Below, in pieces: positions 9,191 to 18,125 of a stretch of DNA of 64,000 bases (position 1 is its first letter; each line of letters begins with the position of its first letter). The notes below the pieces were generated by a model. The model saw only the letters and a program-made list of their open reading frames with translations, did not search any database and was not told the DNA's origin. The DNA comes from Nocardia spumae. GTDB lineage: Bacteria; Actinomycetota; Actinomycetes; Mycobacteriales; Mycobacteriaceae. Made by a program: the position numbers and the translations under genes. The DNA lies in NCBI RefSeq assembly GCF_020733635.1, contig NZ_JAJFZL010000001.1, forward strand, positions 3,472,001 through 3,536,000, given 5' to 3'.

Positions 9191-9931
9191 GTGCACACAG
9201 CGGTGACGACGGCAATCACCCGGCGTGAGCTGATGCGGCTCACCGGGATCACGGCGCATTCGGTGAGCCGGCGCGGTGGCAGATCACTCAATGCCGATGC
9301 GGTGTCGGGGTATATCGACTCGGCGGTCGGCCGCAGCGCCTTCGCCGTCGCCGACGGGATCGGCGATCATCTGCTGGCCGCTCGCGCGGCCCGGACCGTG
9401 GCCCAGGTCGCGGCGCGGGTGGCCGTGGGCGGCAGCGCGGTGGCGGGACTGCTTGCCGCACAACAGCAATTGCTGCGTGAGTTTCCCGAGCCCTCGGCCG
9501 ACAGCGTGATGGTCGTGGCCGTCTGCCCGACCCCGGATCGCGTCGACGGGCCCTGCGATATCGCCTGGGTGGGCGATTGCCGGGCCTACCACTGGAACGG
9601 GCGGGTGCTACATCAGGTCACCAGCGATCACACCGTCGCCGAGATGATGAATGCGCGCGGCATCGCCGTCGCCCCGCGGATGCATCACATGGTGACGACC
9701 TCGGCGCGTACCGTGCGCGCCGACGCGATCGGCCACGGCGTCACCGGTACCGGCACCGGACGGTGGCTGCTGAGCACCGACGGCGTCCACAAGACGCTGG
9801 CCATGACCGAGATCAAGCAGATCCTCGCCGACTCCGACTCCGCCGCTTCCGCCGCCGACGCATTGGTCGAGGCCGCGATCACGGCGGGGGCCACCGACAA
9901 CACCACCGCGCTGGTCTTCGATCACCGGTGA
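9191..9931 (+). CDS. PP2C-family Ser/Thr protein phosphatase
   Basis: A 246-residue metal-dependent phosphatase that would reverse Ser/Thr kinase phosphorylation in the cytosol. Visible motifs in order are LNAD (first metal-ligand region), FAVADGIGD, WVGDCRAY, SDHT, LLSTDGVHK and ATDNTTALV; these correspond to PP2C motifs 1, 2, 6, 7, 8 and 11, with DGIGD in place of the usual DGMGG. No membrane segment or extra domain is present. GTG 9191 was chosen because GAGGAGG lies just upstream; longer reading upstream is possible. The 3' end overlaps the convergent lycopene cyclase gene by 10 bases. No kinase or FHA partner is adjacent. Confidence 0.88.
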   Translation: MHTAVTTAITRRELMRLTGITAHSVSRRGGRSLNADAVSGYIDSAVGRSAFAVADGIGDHLLAARAARTVAQVAARVAVGGSAVAGLLAAQQQLLREFPEPSADSVMVVAVCPTPDRVDGPCDIAWVGDCRAYHWNGRVLHQVTSDHTVAEMMNARGIAVAPRMHHMVTTSARTVRADAIGHGVTGTGTGRWLLSTDGVHKTLAMTEIKQILADSDSAASAADALVEAAITAGATDNTTALVFDHR

Positions 9932-11001
9932 TCCGGGATCGCCCCGGCCGCGGCGCTCGCCAGGACCCGCCGCAGCGGCCACGGCAGTTCGCGGAACAGC
10001 GCCGACATCGCCACGACGGTGCCGCGCAGATCGGAGCGTCCCGACAGGTAGGCCCGCTGCCGCGCGGGCGGCAGCGCGAAGAAGGTATCGAAGAACACCG
10101 GAATCTCGTGCGGCGGCAGCGCCAGCAGCGCGCGCAGCCCGGCTGTACGCAGGATGTGCACCAGTCGCGCGGAAGGGGACCACAGCGAACGGCCGCGGGC
10201 GACCGAGTCGGCGGCCGACAGCGTGGCCGCCAGGCTGTATCCGGTCGCCGGGTGCAGCAGGGCGCCGGCAGCGCCGAACGCGTTGTCGCGAGGACGGCCG
10301 CCCTCGAGCGGGAACCGCACGCGCTCGACCGCCTCGACGGTGCCGAATTCGATTCCCCGGCAGCGCAATCGGTACGCGAGGCGGCGCCGCAGGTGTTCGG
10401 GGGACAACGCCGGCCGCCCCGCCAGGCAGGTCTCCTCGTACAGGATCCGGCCACCGCCGAGGGGGATCGTGTACAGGAAAGACGGGATCTCGTCCGCGGT
10501 CGCGCCGTTGTCACGGCACCAGTCCATGAAAACGGCAGGGGGATCACCGTCGTCGTGGACCACGATGCCGTACGCGGTCTGCTCGGCCCGCCGCGGTGCC
10601 CGGGCGAGGCCGCGCGCGTCGACGACCCGGCCGCCGGTGAGGGTCGTTCCGGAGGCCAGCAGTACGCGGCCGGGCCGCTCGATGCCGGTGACCCGGTCGG
10701 CGAGCACGCGGACCCCGGACAGATCCAGGCTGTCCTGCAGCGCGGCGGTGTCGAACACGTCATAGGCGCGCGGCAGGGTGAACCAGCGCGTGCCACGGGC
10801 GCGCGGATGCGGCACCGTCGCGGCCACCACCTGCGGTGCCAGCCAGTCGGGGAGGTCGTCGGCCCAGGCCGCGTAGGTGGCCTGCCACCGGCGGCCGGGA
10901 TGCGGATCGATCGCCGTCACAGCCAGTCCGAGGCGGGCGGCGCGATGGGCCAGCGCCCGCCCGGCAGGGCCCAGTCCGCAGACGATCAGATCCGCACTCA
11001 C
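9922..11001 (-). CDS. lycopene cyclase (CrtY/CrtL type flavoprotein)
   Basis: A 359-residue FAD-binding protein of the lycopene beta-cyclase family, which closes ionone rings on lycopene in carotenoid synthesis. The dinucleotide fold is at the very N-terminus (DLIVCGLGPAGRA), which fixes GTG 11001 as the start; a longer frame to 11151 adds an unrelated Cys/Pro-rich extension. Family features include the VFMDWCRDN segment, FLYTIPLGGGRILYEETCL, and GAAGALLHPATGYSLA near the C-terminal third. No other carotenoid genes (crtE, crtB, crtI) are in the window, so substrate supply must come from elsewhere. It is divergent from a membrane protein gene with a 143-base gap. Confidence 0.85.
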   Translation of the reverse strand: MSADLIVCGLGPAGRALAHRAARLGLAVTAIDPHPGRRWQATYAAWADDLPDWLAPQVVAATVPHPRARGTRWFTLPRAYDVFDTAALQDSLDLSGVRVLADRVTGIERPGRVLLASGTTLTGGRVVDARGLARAPRRAEQTAYGIVVHDDGDPPAVFMDWCRDNGATADEIPSFLYTIPLGGGRILYEETCLAGRPALSPEHLRRRLAYRLRCRGIEFGTVEAVERVRFPLEGGRPRDNAFGAAGALLHPATGYSLAATLSAADSVARGRSLWSPSARLVHILRTAGLRALLALPPHEIPVFFDTFFALPPARQRAYLSGRSDLRGTVVAMSALFRELPWPLRRVLASAAAGAIPDHR

Positions 11002-11144
11002 CCGGCTATTGCAGCAGATGGGCACCGGTGGGCGGACGCCCGGCGTATCGCAAGGGGCGCAGTGGGTCCGGTAGGGTCGACGGACGATGCCCGGGGGGAC
11101 GAACCGCGGAGGGTGCTGCCCCGGGATGTGGAAGGTGGCAGCAG

Positions 11145-12020
11145 ATGACATATCCCCCCGGCTCCGGGCCCTACGGTAGCGGCCCGCAGCAACCCCACGA
11201 GGGAGGCTGGGGCCATGACCCCGGCCGGCCGGGGTCCGGCTGGGATGCCCAGCCGACGGGGTGGGAGTCGCCGTCGTGGGATCACCAGCCCGCGCAGCCG
11301 ATGTGGGAACAGCCCGGCTACGGCGGCTACCCGCCCCCGCAGCCCCCGAAGAACAACAGCGGGCTGATCGTCGGCATCGTCTTCGGTGTCATCGCCCTGC
11401 TGGTGATCGCCGGCGGTATCGCCGTGGTCGCCACCCGGGACTCCGGCACCGAGAACCACGCCGGGGCGTCGAGCACTCCGGCACTGGTACCCGCCAGCAC
11501 CGAGGCCGGGACGACCAGCGCCGCACCGTCCACCTCCGCGCCCGGCACCAGTGCGAAACCCGGCACCTCGGGTCACATCAGCTACCAGGACTACGGCAAG
11601 GACTGGAACTTCAAAGCCGGCGATGTGGAACTGCACGCCGACTGGGTCGAGGGCCGCGACCACCCGACCTGCTCCGATATCGAGGTCGGCGGCAAGTTGA
11701 CCGGATTGGGCTGCCAATACGCGGCCGAGATGGTGTATCGAGCCGAGGGCGGGTCGCTGATGCTGACCCAGTTCATCCTCGGGATGTCGAGTGCGGATGC
11801 GGCCGAGGCGGCGCCGGGGCAGTACACCGACGCCGACCTGAAACTGCGGCCCGGCACCTATGTCGACCACTTCGCGGTCGGTAAATGGAAGGACGACGCC
11901 GAGAAGGAGTATCTGGTGGTCACCTTCGCGACGGCCACCACATCGGTCGACGAGGAGACCGCCAAGAAGTACCTCAAGTACCGGCACGGCGATATTCTGG
12001 GCGCCCTCGCCTTCCGCTGA
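11145..12020 (+). CDS. single-pass membrane protein with Pro/Gly-rich N-terminus
   Basis: A 291-residue protein with cytoplasmic Pro/Gly/Gln/Trp-rich residues 1-70, one membrane helix (about 73-95, SGLIVGIVFGVIALLVIAGG), a Ser/Thr/Ala/Pro linker (about 100-140), and an extracytoplasmic domain of about 150 residues. That domain contains two Cys (CSDIEVGG and GLGCQYAAEM) that could pair. This layout is common among mycobacterial and nocardial surface proteins whose outer domain is of unknown function. The start ATG 11145 has GGAAGG upstream. Its stop codon directly abuts the stop of the convergent SDR gene. No enzymatic motif is visible. Confidence 0.8.
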   Translation: MTYPPGSGPYGSGPQQPHEGGWGHDPGRPGSGWDAQPTGWESPSWDHQPAQPMWEQPGYGGYPPPQPPKNNSGLIVGIVFGVIALLVIAGGIAVVATRDSGTENHAGASSTPALVPASTEAGTTSAAPSTSAPGTSAKPGTSGHISYQDYGKDWNFKAGDVELHADWVEGRDHPTCSDIEVGGKLTGLGCQYAAEMVYRAEGGSLMLTQFILGMSSADAAEAAPGQYTDADLKLRPGTYVDHFAVGKWKDDAEKEYLVVTFATATTSVDEETAKKYLKYRHGDILGALAFR

Positions 12021-12785
12021 TCAGATGCCGCCGGTGGCCAGCAGGCCGCCGTCGACCCGCACCACCTCGCCGGTGATCCAGGACGCCTGATCGGAGACCA
12101 GGAAGCCGACCAGCGCGGCGACATCCTCCGGAGTGCCCAGTCGCCGCAGCGGATAGGTCGCCGCGACGCCGTCCTCGTCGTCGGAGATCAGCGCGTCGGC
12201 GAATTTCGTCTTGACCACGCCGGGAGCGACCGCGTTGACGCGGATCGTGGGACCGAGCTGCCATGCCAGCTCCTCGGTGAGCCGGATCAGGGCGGCCTTG
12301 GACGCGCCGTAGGCGGCGATGACATCGGTCGACCGCAGTCCGGCCACACTGGCCAGATTCACCACCGCGCCGCCGTGCTCACCCATCCAGGCCCGGTAGG
12401 CCTGCTGCACGTAGCCCAGCGCCGCGACGACGTTCACATCGAAGATCTTGCGTACGGCGTCGAGATCGGCATCCATCAGGGGCCCGTACACCGGATTGAT
12501 CCCGGTGTTGTTGATGAGGATGTCGAGCGAGCCGAATTCGTCGACCGCGGTGGCCACCTGCTCGGCGCGTGCCGATTCGTCGCCCGAATTGCCCGCGAGC
12601 GCCAGCACTTTCCCGGGATGACCGAGCGCGCGCAACTGCTCCGCCGCGGCCGCGAGCGGTTCCGGCTTGCGGGCGGTGATCGCCACGCTCGCCCCACGCC
12701 GCAACAGCTCGGCCGCCACGGCATGCCCGATACCGCGACTGGCGCCACTGACCAGCGCGCCCTTACCCAACAGATCCTGAGTCAT
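12021..12785 (-). CDS. SDR-family oxidoreductase
   Basis: A 254-residue classical short-chain dehydrogenase. Visible features are the nucleotide-binding GASRGIG, NNTG (usual NNAG), the catalytic Ser in NLASVAG, YGASK, and the C-terminal ITGEVVRVDGG typical of FabG-like enzymes. Arg residues after the glycine loop (TARKPE) suggest NADP preference. It probably reduces or oxidises a beta-keto/hydroxyacyl or related substrate; several such paralogues exist in nocardial genomes. It is monocistronic as far as seen, convergent with the membrane protein gene. The bases 12786-12962 upstream show no gene and probably hold its promoter. Confidence 0.88.
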   Translation of the reverse strand: MTQDLLGKGALVSGASRGIGHAVAAELLRRGASVAITARKPEPLAAAAEQLRALGHPGKVLALAGNSGDESARAEQVATAVDEFGSLDILINNTGINPVYGPLMDADLDAVRKIFDVNVVAALGYVQQAYRAWMGEHGGAVVNLASVAGLRSTDVIAAYGASKAALIRLTEELAWQLGPTIRVNAVAPGVVKTKFADALISDDEDGVAATYPLRRLGTPEDVAALVGFLVSDQASWITGEVVRVDGGLLATGGI

Positions 12786-12962
12786 ACGACGGCACCTTAC
12801 TCAGCGAACCGAGCTGCGCCGGCCTGCCCCGCGCGCCCGCGCGCCCGGGTGCACGGGGGATCGCCACTGCGTACCGCGTGCTCCTGGTGGGCCGGCGGAG
12901 GGGCGGCCGACTCGTTCGCCCCGATACGAAACATCCGGTGGCGGTAGTGCGATCTGTCGAAT

Positions 12963-13256
12963 GTGAGTATCAACGGCCTGTCGGTGGCCCAGCAGCGAGC
13001 GGCGCTTCGCCGGCTGGTGGTGGTCTTCGGTGAACTGAACGCGATCGTCGAACTCGCCACGAGCGAGGCCTCGCCCGAACTGCGTGTGCGGGCCGAAGCG
13101 GCCCGAGATCTGTTGGGCGAGCTGGTCGCCGAGGTCGCGGTGCCGGGTCGTGACCGCACGTGCGCGGCCGCCGCGGTCGATCCGCCGTCGATCGCGTCCC
13201 GGGCGCGGTACCGGGTCGGTCGATACACTCGGCCGATGCTGCGTTCTCTGCAGTGA
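12963..13256 (+). CDS. small hypothetical protein
   Basis: A possible 97-residue protein starting at GTG 12963. Residues 1-60 would form amphipathic helices (AQQRAALRRLVVVFGELNAI, VRAEAARDLLGELVAEV) with codon use like neighbouring genes; the last 35 residues look less structured. No family is recognised and no strong ribosome site is visible. It may be real, or be a chance open frame in GC-rich DNA; the helix-forming composition favours a real gene slightly. Confidence 0.4.
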   Translation: MSINGLSVAQQRAALRRLVVVFGELNAIVELATSEASPELRVRAEAARDLLGELVAEVAVPGRDRTCAAAAVDPPSIASRARYRVGRYTRPMLRSLQ

Positions 13257-13738
13257 GAAGCGTGCTTCCGCGGTGAGGCGGGGTGGCCGCTGGTCGGCCG
13301 CGGTGCGGGCTCGCGGGCGTCGTCTCGTGCCCGGTGATCCCGGTCCTGCGGGAATCGTCCTCGCGCACAGCGGATTCCATGTCAGCGGGCATCGGATCGG
13401 CCGGCGCGCCACGGTCGCGCGCATCGCGGTCGCGGTTGTAGCGCGCTGTGGCCTGGCGCAGGTCCTGGGGGGAGGGGCGTCGATGGGTCGGGGTGGGCCA
13501 TGGGTCGCCTTCGCTGTTCTCGTGCCGACGACCACCGCCGGCGGCGCACCCGGTGGGCGAATCCGCCACCGGACCGCGGCGCGTCGCACGACGCTGGGCG
13601 ACGGCCGCGGAATCGAGGGTAACGATTTTTCCCGATCGGGGAAAATAGTTCGGCGGATTTCTCGGTCCGGGCGCGAGCCGACCGGCGCGGATAGGATGGG
13701 CGATCGGTCCACGGACGAAGGCCAGGCAGGAGTGTGTG
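13257..13738. other. intergenic region with no supported gene
   Basis: Almost 480 bases without a convincing gene on either strand; open frames here are Pro/Arg-rich and look like shadows. The last 120 bases are less GC-rich and hold a palindrome, described separately, in the position of a promoter/operator for the TetR gene. Confidence 0.6.
13625..13646. promoter_or_regulatory. 22-bp palindrome upstream of TetR gene
   Basis: A near-perfect palindrome (ATTTTTCCCGA / TCGGGGAAAAT, one T:G mismatch of 11 pairs) about 95 bases before the TetR start, in an AT-richer patch. Size and place fit a TetR-dimer operator for autoregulation. Confidence 0.5.
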
Positions 13739-14389
13739 ATGGCGTCGAAGGTCGCCGGGCAGCGTCGCCGGCCCACCCAGGAGCGGGCCAAGGCCACCCG
13801 GGAGCACATTCTCGACACCGCCGCGCGGCTCTTCGGCGAGCGGGGCATCGTGAACACCTCGACCAATCGGATCGCCACCGAGGCCGGTCTCAGCATCGGC
13901 ACCGTCTACCGCTACTTCTCCGACCGCACCGTCATCGTCGAGGAATTGCTCGCCCGCCTGCTCGAGAACGTCGAACGACGGGCCACCGAGCGGGTATTCG
14001 ATCTGCCCGACCTCACCACGCACGAGCTGACCGCCCGGCTGCTGGGCTCCATCGCCGAGGAACTGGTCGCCAACGCACTGCTGGTGCGCGCGCTCGTCGC
14101 GGGCGTGCAGTTCTACAGCAGCGGAATTCCGGAATTCGAACCGCGTCTGCGCCTGCTGATCAAGGTGATGCTGATTCAGATGCTCGGCCCCGGCGACGAC
14201 CACGAATTCGATGTCATGACCTTCGTGCTGATCAACACCGGGTTCTCCGCGGTCCTGCGGGCATCGGCGGTCGAGGTCGACGAACAGCAGCGCCGCGAGG
14301 TGATCGATGTGACCGCGCGGATGATCGGCGACTGGATCGATGGCGAGGCCGTGCGTCGGGCTCCGGAGGCGGCGGCGTCACGAAAATGA
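13739..14389 (+). CDS. TetR-family transcriptional regulator
   Basis: A 216-residue TetR regulator. The N-terminal HTH is clear: REHILDTAARLFGERG, then IATEAGLSIGTVYRYFSDR, then VIVEELL. The C-terminal part is the variable ligand-binding helical domain. ATG 13739 is preferred over GTG 13736 because GGAG ends six bases upstream of the ATG. The gene is followed 190 bases later by an ABC1-kinase gene on the same strand, which could be a target, but no operon is proven. The upstream palindrome at 13625-13646 is a candidate autoregulatory site. The ligand is unknown. Confidence 0.87.
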   Translation: MASKVAGQRRRPTQERAKATREHILDTAARLFGERGIVNTSTNRIATEAGLSIGTVYRYFSDRTVIVEELLARLLENVERRATERVFDLPDLTTHELTARLLGSIAEELVANALLVRALVAGVQFYSSGIPEFEPRLRLLIKVMLIQMLGPGDDHEFDVMTFVLINTGFSAVLRASAVEVDEQQRREVIDVTARMIGDWIDGEAVRRAPEAAASRK

Positions 14390-14580
14390 GCGGTCGCCAC
14401 GGACATCGGCGATCGCGGGGGCTCCCGCCGCGCCCGGCCTCGTATCGTCGCTGCTGATCGAACCCGGCCGGGCGCGCGCGGAAGCGGAGTAGAAGGTGAG
14501 CGCGGGCTCGCATTATGTTCGGTCGACGGCGGCACCACCGTGAGTGTGGCATCGGGCGCCGCGCCGAAAGAGGGGTTGAG

Positions 14581-15963
14581 GTGGCAGGTCGAGTCCCCAC
14601 GAGCCGCTTCGCGCGCGGCCGATCATTGGGCCGGCTCGCTGCCGGGCAGGCTGTTCGTGGCGTCGGAACCCGCCTCGCCATGGTCGGGCGGACCGAGCAG
14701 GCGCGCCGGCTGCTGGCCGAACGGTCGACCCTGCAGACCGCGCAGCAGCTGGTGACCGTGCTCGGCGGTATGAAGGGCGCGGCCATGAAACTGGGCCAGA
14801 TGCTGTCGGTGCTGGACTTCGAACTCGTGCCCGAGCCGTATCGAGATCAGTTCCGCGACAAGCTCGCCCAGCTGCGCGATCAGGCTCCGGCGGTCTCGTT
14901 CGACCGGATGCGGACGGTCGTCGAGGAGGATCTGGGCCCACTGGGGCGGATCTTCGCCGACTTCGACGAGACGCCGATCGCGGCTGCCTCGATCGGCCAG
15001 GTCTACCGGGCGACGCTGCGCGACGGTCGCGCGGTCGCGGTGAAAGTGCAGTACCCGGGAGTGGACGACGCCATCGAGGCGGATATGCGCAACCTCGCGA
15101 TGTTCGCCCGGCTGTGGAAATCCTTCCTGCCCACCGCCGCCGACACCGCGGTGCTCGACGAGATCTCCCGGAATCTGACCGGTGAACTGGATTATCCACG
15201 GGAGGCGCGCACCCAGCACCTGGTGGCGCGACGCTATCGCGGCCATCCCTACATCACGGTCCCCGACAGCATCGGGGAGTTCTGCGCGCCACGGGTTCTG
15301 GTGTCGGAGTACTTCGACGGGCAATCGTTCGATCGGATCCGGACGCTGGCGGCGCCCGAGCGGGACCGGATCGGCGAACTCGTCTATCGCTTCTACGTCG
15401 GCTCGCTGTTCGTCGATCACGAATTCTGCGGAGATCCGCATCCGGGCAATATGCTGCTCGGCGCCGACGGCCGGCTCGCCTTCATCGATTTCGGCCTCTA
15501 CAACCGGATGGAACCGGCACATGTGGAGCTGGAGCGCGCGGCGTTGTGCGCGGCGGCCGAATATCGCGCCGAGGATCTGCACGACATGTGGTCCGAACAG
15601 GGCATCATCGACCCGGGACATGACGTGGGGCCGCAGGAATGCCTGGAGTACACCTGGGCGGCGGCGGGGTGGCATCTGCTCGACGAACCGATCACCATCA
15701 CCTCCGAACTGGCGACCGGCGCCTTCGTGCTCGCCGTCGATCCACGCACCGCGGAGTTCCGCGGTATGCGCCACCAATTGCTGCCGCCCGAGCATCTGTT
15801 CTCGCGGCGCGCGGACTTCTACACCGTCGGGGTGCTGGGACAGCTGGAGGCCACCAACAACTGGCATCGGATCGCGCGGGAGTGGCTCTATCACGAGCCC
15901 CCGGTCACCGAGATCGGACAGGCGTCGAGGCAATGGCGACGCGACCGCGTCGACCCGCGTTGA
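14581..15963 (+). CDS. ABC1/UbiB-family atypical protein kinase
   Basis: A 460-residue ABC1 (AarF/UbiB/ADCK) family protein. Members use an atypical kinase fold with ATPase activity and are tied to quinone or lipid metabolism. Visible motifs are KLGQML of the KxGQ inhibitory extension, the Ala-rich loop AAASIGQVYRA replacing the Gly-rich loop, VAVKVQYPG with the ATP-anchoring Lys, a catalytic loop with DPHPGNML and the metal-binding IDFGL. GTG 14581 fits an upstream GAGGGG and the usual family start; a longer frame begins at 14515. No membrane helix is evident. It follows a TetR gene and is convergent with another TetR gene. Confidence 0.88.
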   Translation: MAGRVPTSRFARGRSLGRLAAGQAVRGVGTRLAMVGRTEQARRLLAERSTLQTAQQLVTVLGGMKGAAMKLGQMLSVLDFELVPEPYRDQFRDKLAQLRDQAPAVSFDRMRTVVEEDLGPLGRIFADFDETPIAAASIGQVYRATLRDGRAVAVKVQYPGVDDAIEADMRNLAMFARLWKSFLPTAADTAVLDEISRNLTGELDYPREARTQHLVARRYRGHPYITVPDSIGEFCAPRVLVSEYFDGQSFDRIRTLAAPERDRIGELVYRFYVGSLFVDHEFCGDPHPGNMLLGADGRLAFIDFGLYNRMEPAHVELERAALCAAAEYRAEDLHDMWSEQGIIDPGHDVGPQECLEYTWAAAGWHLLDEPITITSELATGAFVLAVDPRTAEFRGMRHQLLPPEHLFSRRADFYTVGVLGQLEATNNWHRIAREWLYHEPPVTEIGQASRQWRRDRVDPR

Positions 15964-15969
15964 CCGGCC

Positions 15970-16581
15970 TCAGCGGGTGAATACGTCCGTCACGAAGCGC
16001 GCGATCACCGCGGATGCCTCGGCCGGATCGAGATCGTCACGCGCCAGGTGAAGCAGCAGGCCCTCGACGAGGGCCAGTAGTCCGCGCGCATCGCGTCGCG
16101 CCGTGCCGAGGGGGCGGTGGGTGCGCATCCGGATGGTCTCGGCGATCGCTCGGGCGAGCCGATCGGAACCGGCGGACAACCGCGCCGACATCTGCGGATT
16201 CCGCGCGGCCGCGCCCACCACGGTCAGCCAGGCCATCACCTGGATCCGCCCGACGTCGTCGGCTACCGGCGTGCCGGGAGTCGCGCCCGGGATCATGCTC
16301 TGAAGCACGTGGCGCACAGTAGATTCGGCCTGCCGTGGGTCGGCGAGGGCGGTGAGCTGATCGACGAGCCGCGCGTCGAGGACATCGAGCACTCCGCCGA
16401 CGGCGTAGTCGAGCAGGTCGTCCATGCCCGCGAAATAGTGTTGCAGCGAGCCCAGCGACAGCCCCGCTTCGGCGGCGACCCTGCGCAGGCTCACCGCGCT
16501 CCAGCCCTCGCGGTAGGCCACCCGCCAGAGGGCGGCGGCGACCTCGTCGCGACGCTGTCGGCGGTCGACGATCTTCGGCAC
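15970..16581 (-). CDS. TetR-family regulator
   Basis: A 203-residue TetR protein with HTH region RRDEVAAALWRVAYREG, LRRVAAEAGLSLGSLQHYF and a helical C-terminal domain. The BetI-like C-terminal pattern (VMAWLTVVGAAARN, GLLALVEGLLLHL) suggests that subfamily. It is divergent from the carboxylesterase gene across 62 bases, an AT-rich spacer with a T7 run and TTATAT, so it probably controls both its own gene and the esterase. The ligand is not known. Confidence 0.88.
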   Translation of the reverse strand: MPKIVDRRQRRDEVAAALWRVAYREGWSAVSLRRVAAEAGLSLGSLQHYFAGMDDLLDYAVGGVLDVLDARLVDQLTALADPRQAESTVRHVLQSMIPGATPGTPVADDVGRIQVMAWLTVVGAAARNPQMSARLSAGSDRLARAIAETIRMRTHRPLGTARRDARGLLALVEGLLLHLARDDLDPAEASAVIARFVTDVFTR

Positions 16582-16643
16582 CGAACCTCCTTTTTTTAGT
16601 ACAGTGACTTATATCAGAATGGGTTCGATCGAAGGGGGCGCTG

Positions 16644-18125
16644 GTGAGTGTCGTCGTTCGCGCGAAGTGCGGTGCGGTACGGGGGGAATCGCGGCAGGGG
16701 CACTCGGTGTTCCTGGGCATTCCCTATGCCGCGCCATTGGAGGGCGCCCGCCGCTTCCAGGCGCCGGCTCCCGCGCGCGGCTGGGATGGTGTGCGCGATA
16801 CGCGGACGTTCGGCTCCTCGGTTCCCCAGCCGATTCTCTGGCATCCCGGCGACGATCCGGAATGCCTCACCGTCAATGTCTGGACTCCCGACACCACGTC
16901 CTCGGGGATGCCGGTGCTGGTGTGGCTGCACGGTGGCGCGTGCCTGGGCGGCACCGCCGCCACCACCGATTTCGACGGCGCGGCCTATGCCGCCACGGGC
17001 ATCGTCGTGGTCACGGTGAACTACCGGGTGGGATACGAGGGATTCGGCTGGGTCGACGACGCACCGTGCAACCGTGGCGTACTCGACCAACTCGCCGCAC
17101 TCCGATGGGTGCACGAGAACATCGCCGCCTTCGGTGGTGATCCGGGCGCGGTGACCTTGATCGGACAATCGGCCGGCGCCTCGTCGGTGCTGGGGCTGAT
17201 CGCCGATGACGTTGCGCCGGAACTGTTTCGGCGCGGTATCGCGCAGAGTCCGGGAAAGATCTTCGTTCCCGCCGACGAGGCCCGCGCGGTGTCGGCGATG
17301 ATCACCTCGAAGCTCGGCGTTGCCGCGAAAGCCGATGCGCTGGCCGCGCTGGCGCCCGAGAGGATTCACGCGGTGCAGATGGCGCCGGTGGCGATCATGT
17401 CGAGTGAGCCGGGACGCTGGACCCATCCGAACGCGCCCTACTCTCTGATCGTCGACAACGAACTGTTCGACGCGCCACCGTGGACAGGCCGGCGACAGCG
17501 ACTATCCGGAACGAACCGAGAACTGATCTGCGGGTTCACCACGGACGAGGCGCGGATGTTCACCGTCGACGCCGACCTCTCGGGTATCGATCCCCTCGAC
17601 ACCGCTCGTGGGTGCGGCCTGGACGCGGATGCGGTTCGCGACTACCGCGCCGGACATCCCGGCATCACCGACGACGACCTCCATGCCCTGATCCTGTCCG
17701 ATGCCCTGTTCCGGATCCCGGCGCTGTGGTGCGCGCAGGCCCACGCCGAGACGGGCGCCGCTACCTACCTGTACGAATTCGCGTGGCCGAGCCCGGCGCG
17801 CGACGGCGCGCTGCGCGCCTGTCACGGCCTCGACATCCCCTTCACCTTCGACACTCCCGGCAGCCCGCTCGCCGCGAGTCTCATCGGTGCGCGGATTCCG
17901 TCCGACTTCGCCGCGTTGTCGGCGGCGATGCGCGATGCCTTCACCGCATTCGCCGCGACCGGCGATCCGGGGTGGCCACGATTCGACGACACCGATCGAC
18001 TGCGCCGGATCTGGAGCACCCCACCCGCACTGGGCGGCGAGTCGCTGGCGATCTCCGGTCGGATCTGGCTGGGCGAACGGCCCGTGCCGAGCCGCCGGGA
18101 CGCCGCGCACGAGTCGCTCAGATGA
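16644..18125 (+). CDS. type B carboxylesterase
   Basis: A 493-residue alpha/beta-hydrolase of the carboxylesterase type B family, cleaving carboxylic esters. Visible are the substrate-entry motif FLGIPYAAPL, the ECLTVNVW segment, the oxyanion-hole WLHGGACLGG, and the nucleophile elbow GQSAGASS; the acid lies in the TDEARMF region and the His in ACHGLDIPF. No signal peptide is present, so the enzyme is likely cytoplasmic. The start is GTG 16644, with GAAGGGGG upstream. The divergent TetR gene probably regulates it. Its 3' end overlaps the convergent GMC oxidoreductase by 8 bases. The natural ester is unknown. Confidence 0.88.
   Translation: MSVVVRAKCGAVRGESRQGHSVFLGIPYAAPLEGARRFQAPAPARGWDGVRDTRTFGSSVPQPILWHPGDDPECLTVNVWTPDTTSSGMPVLVWLHGGACLGGTAATTDFDGAAYAATGIVVVTVNYRVGYEGFGWVDDAPCNRGVLDQLAALRWVHENIAAFGGDPGAVTLIGQSAGASSVLGLIADDVAPELFRRGIAQSPGKIFVPADEARAVSAMITSKLGVAAKADALAALAPERIHAVQMAPVAIMSSEPGRWTHPNAPYSLIVDNELFDAPPWTGRRQRLSGTNRELICGFTTDEARMFTVDADLSGIDPLDTARGCGLDADAVRDYRAGHPGITDDDLHALILSDALFRIPALWCAQAHAETGAATYLYEFAWPSPARDGALRACHGLDIPFTFDTPGSPLAASLIGARIPSDFAALSAAMRDAFTAFAATGDPGWPRFDDTDRLRRIWSTPPALGGESLAISGRIWLGERPVPSRRDAAHESLR

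Noticed and set aside
16582..16643. Operator for the TetR gene in AGTACAGTGACT before the esterase
   Set aside because: Only the outer three bases are symmetric; too weak to list as a site, although divergent regulation is still likely.
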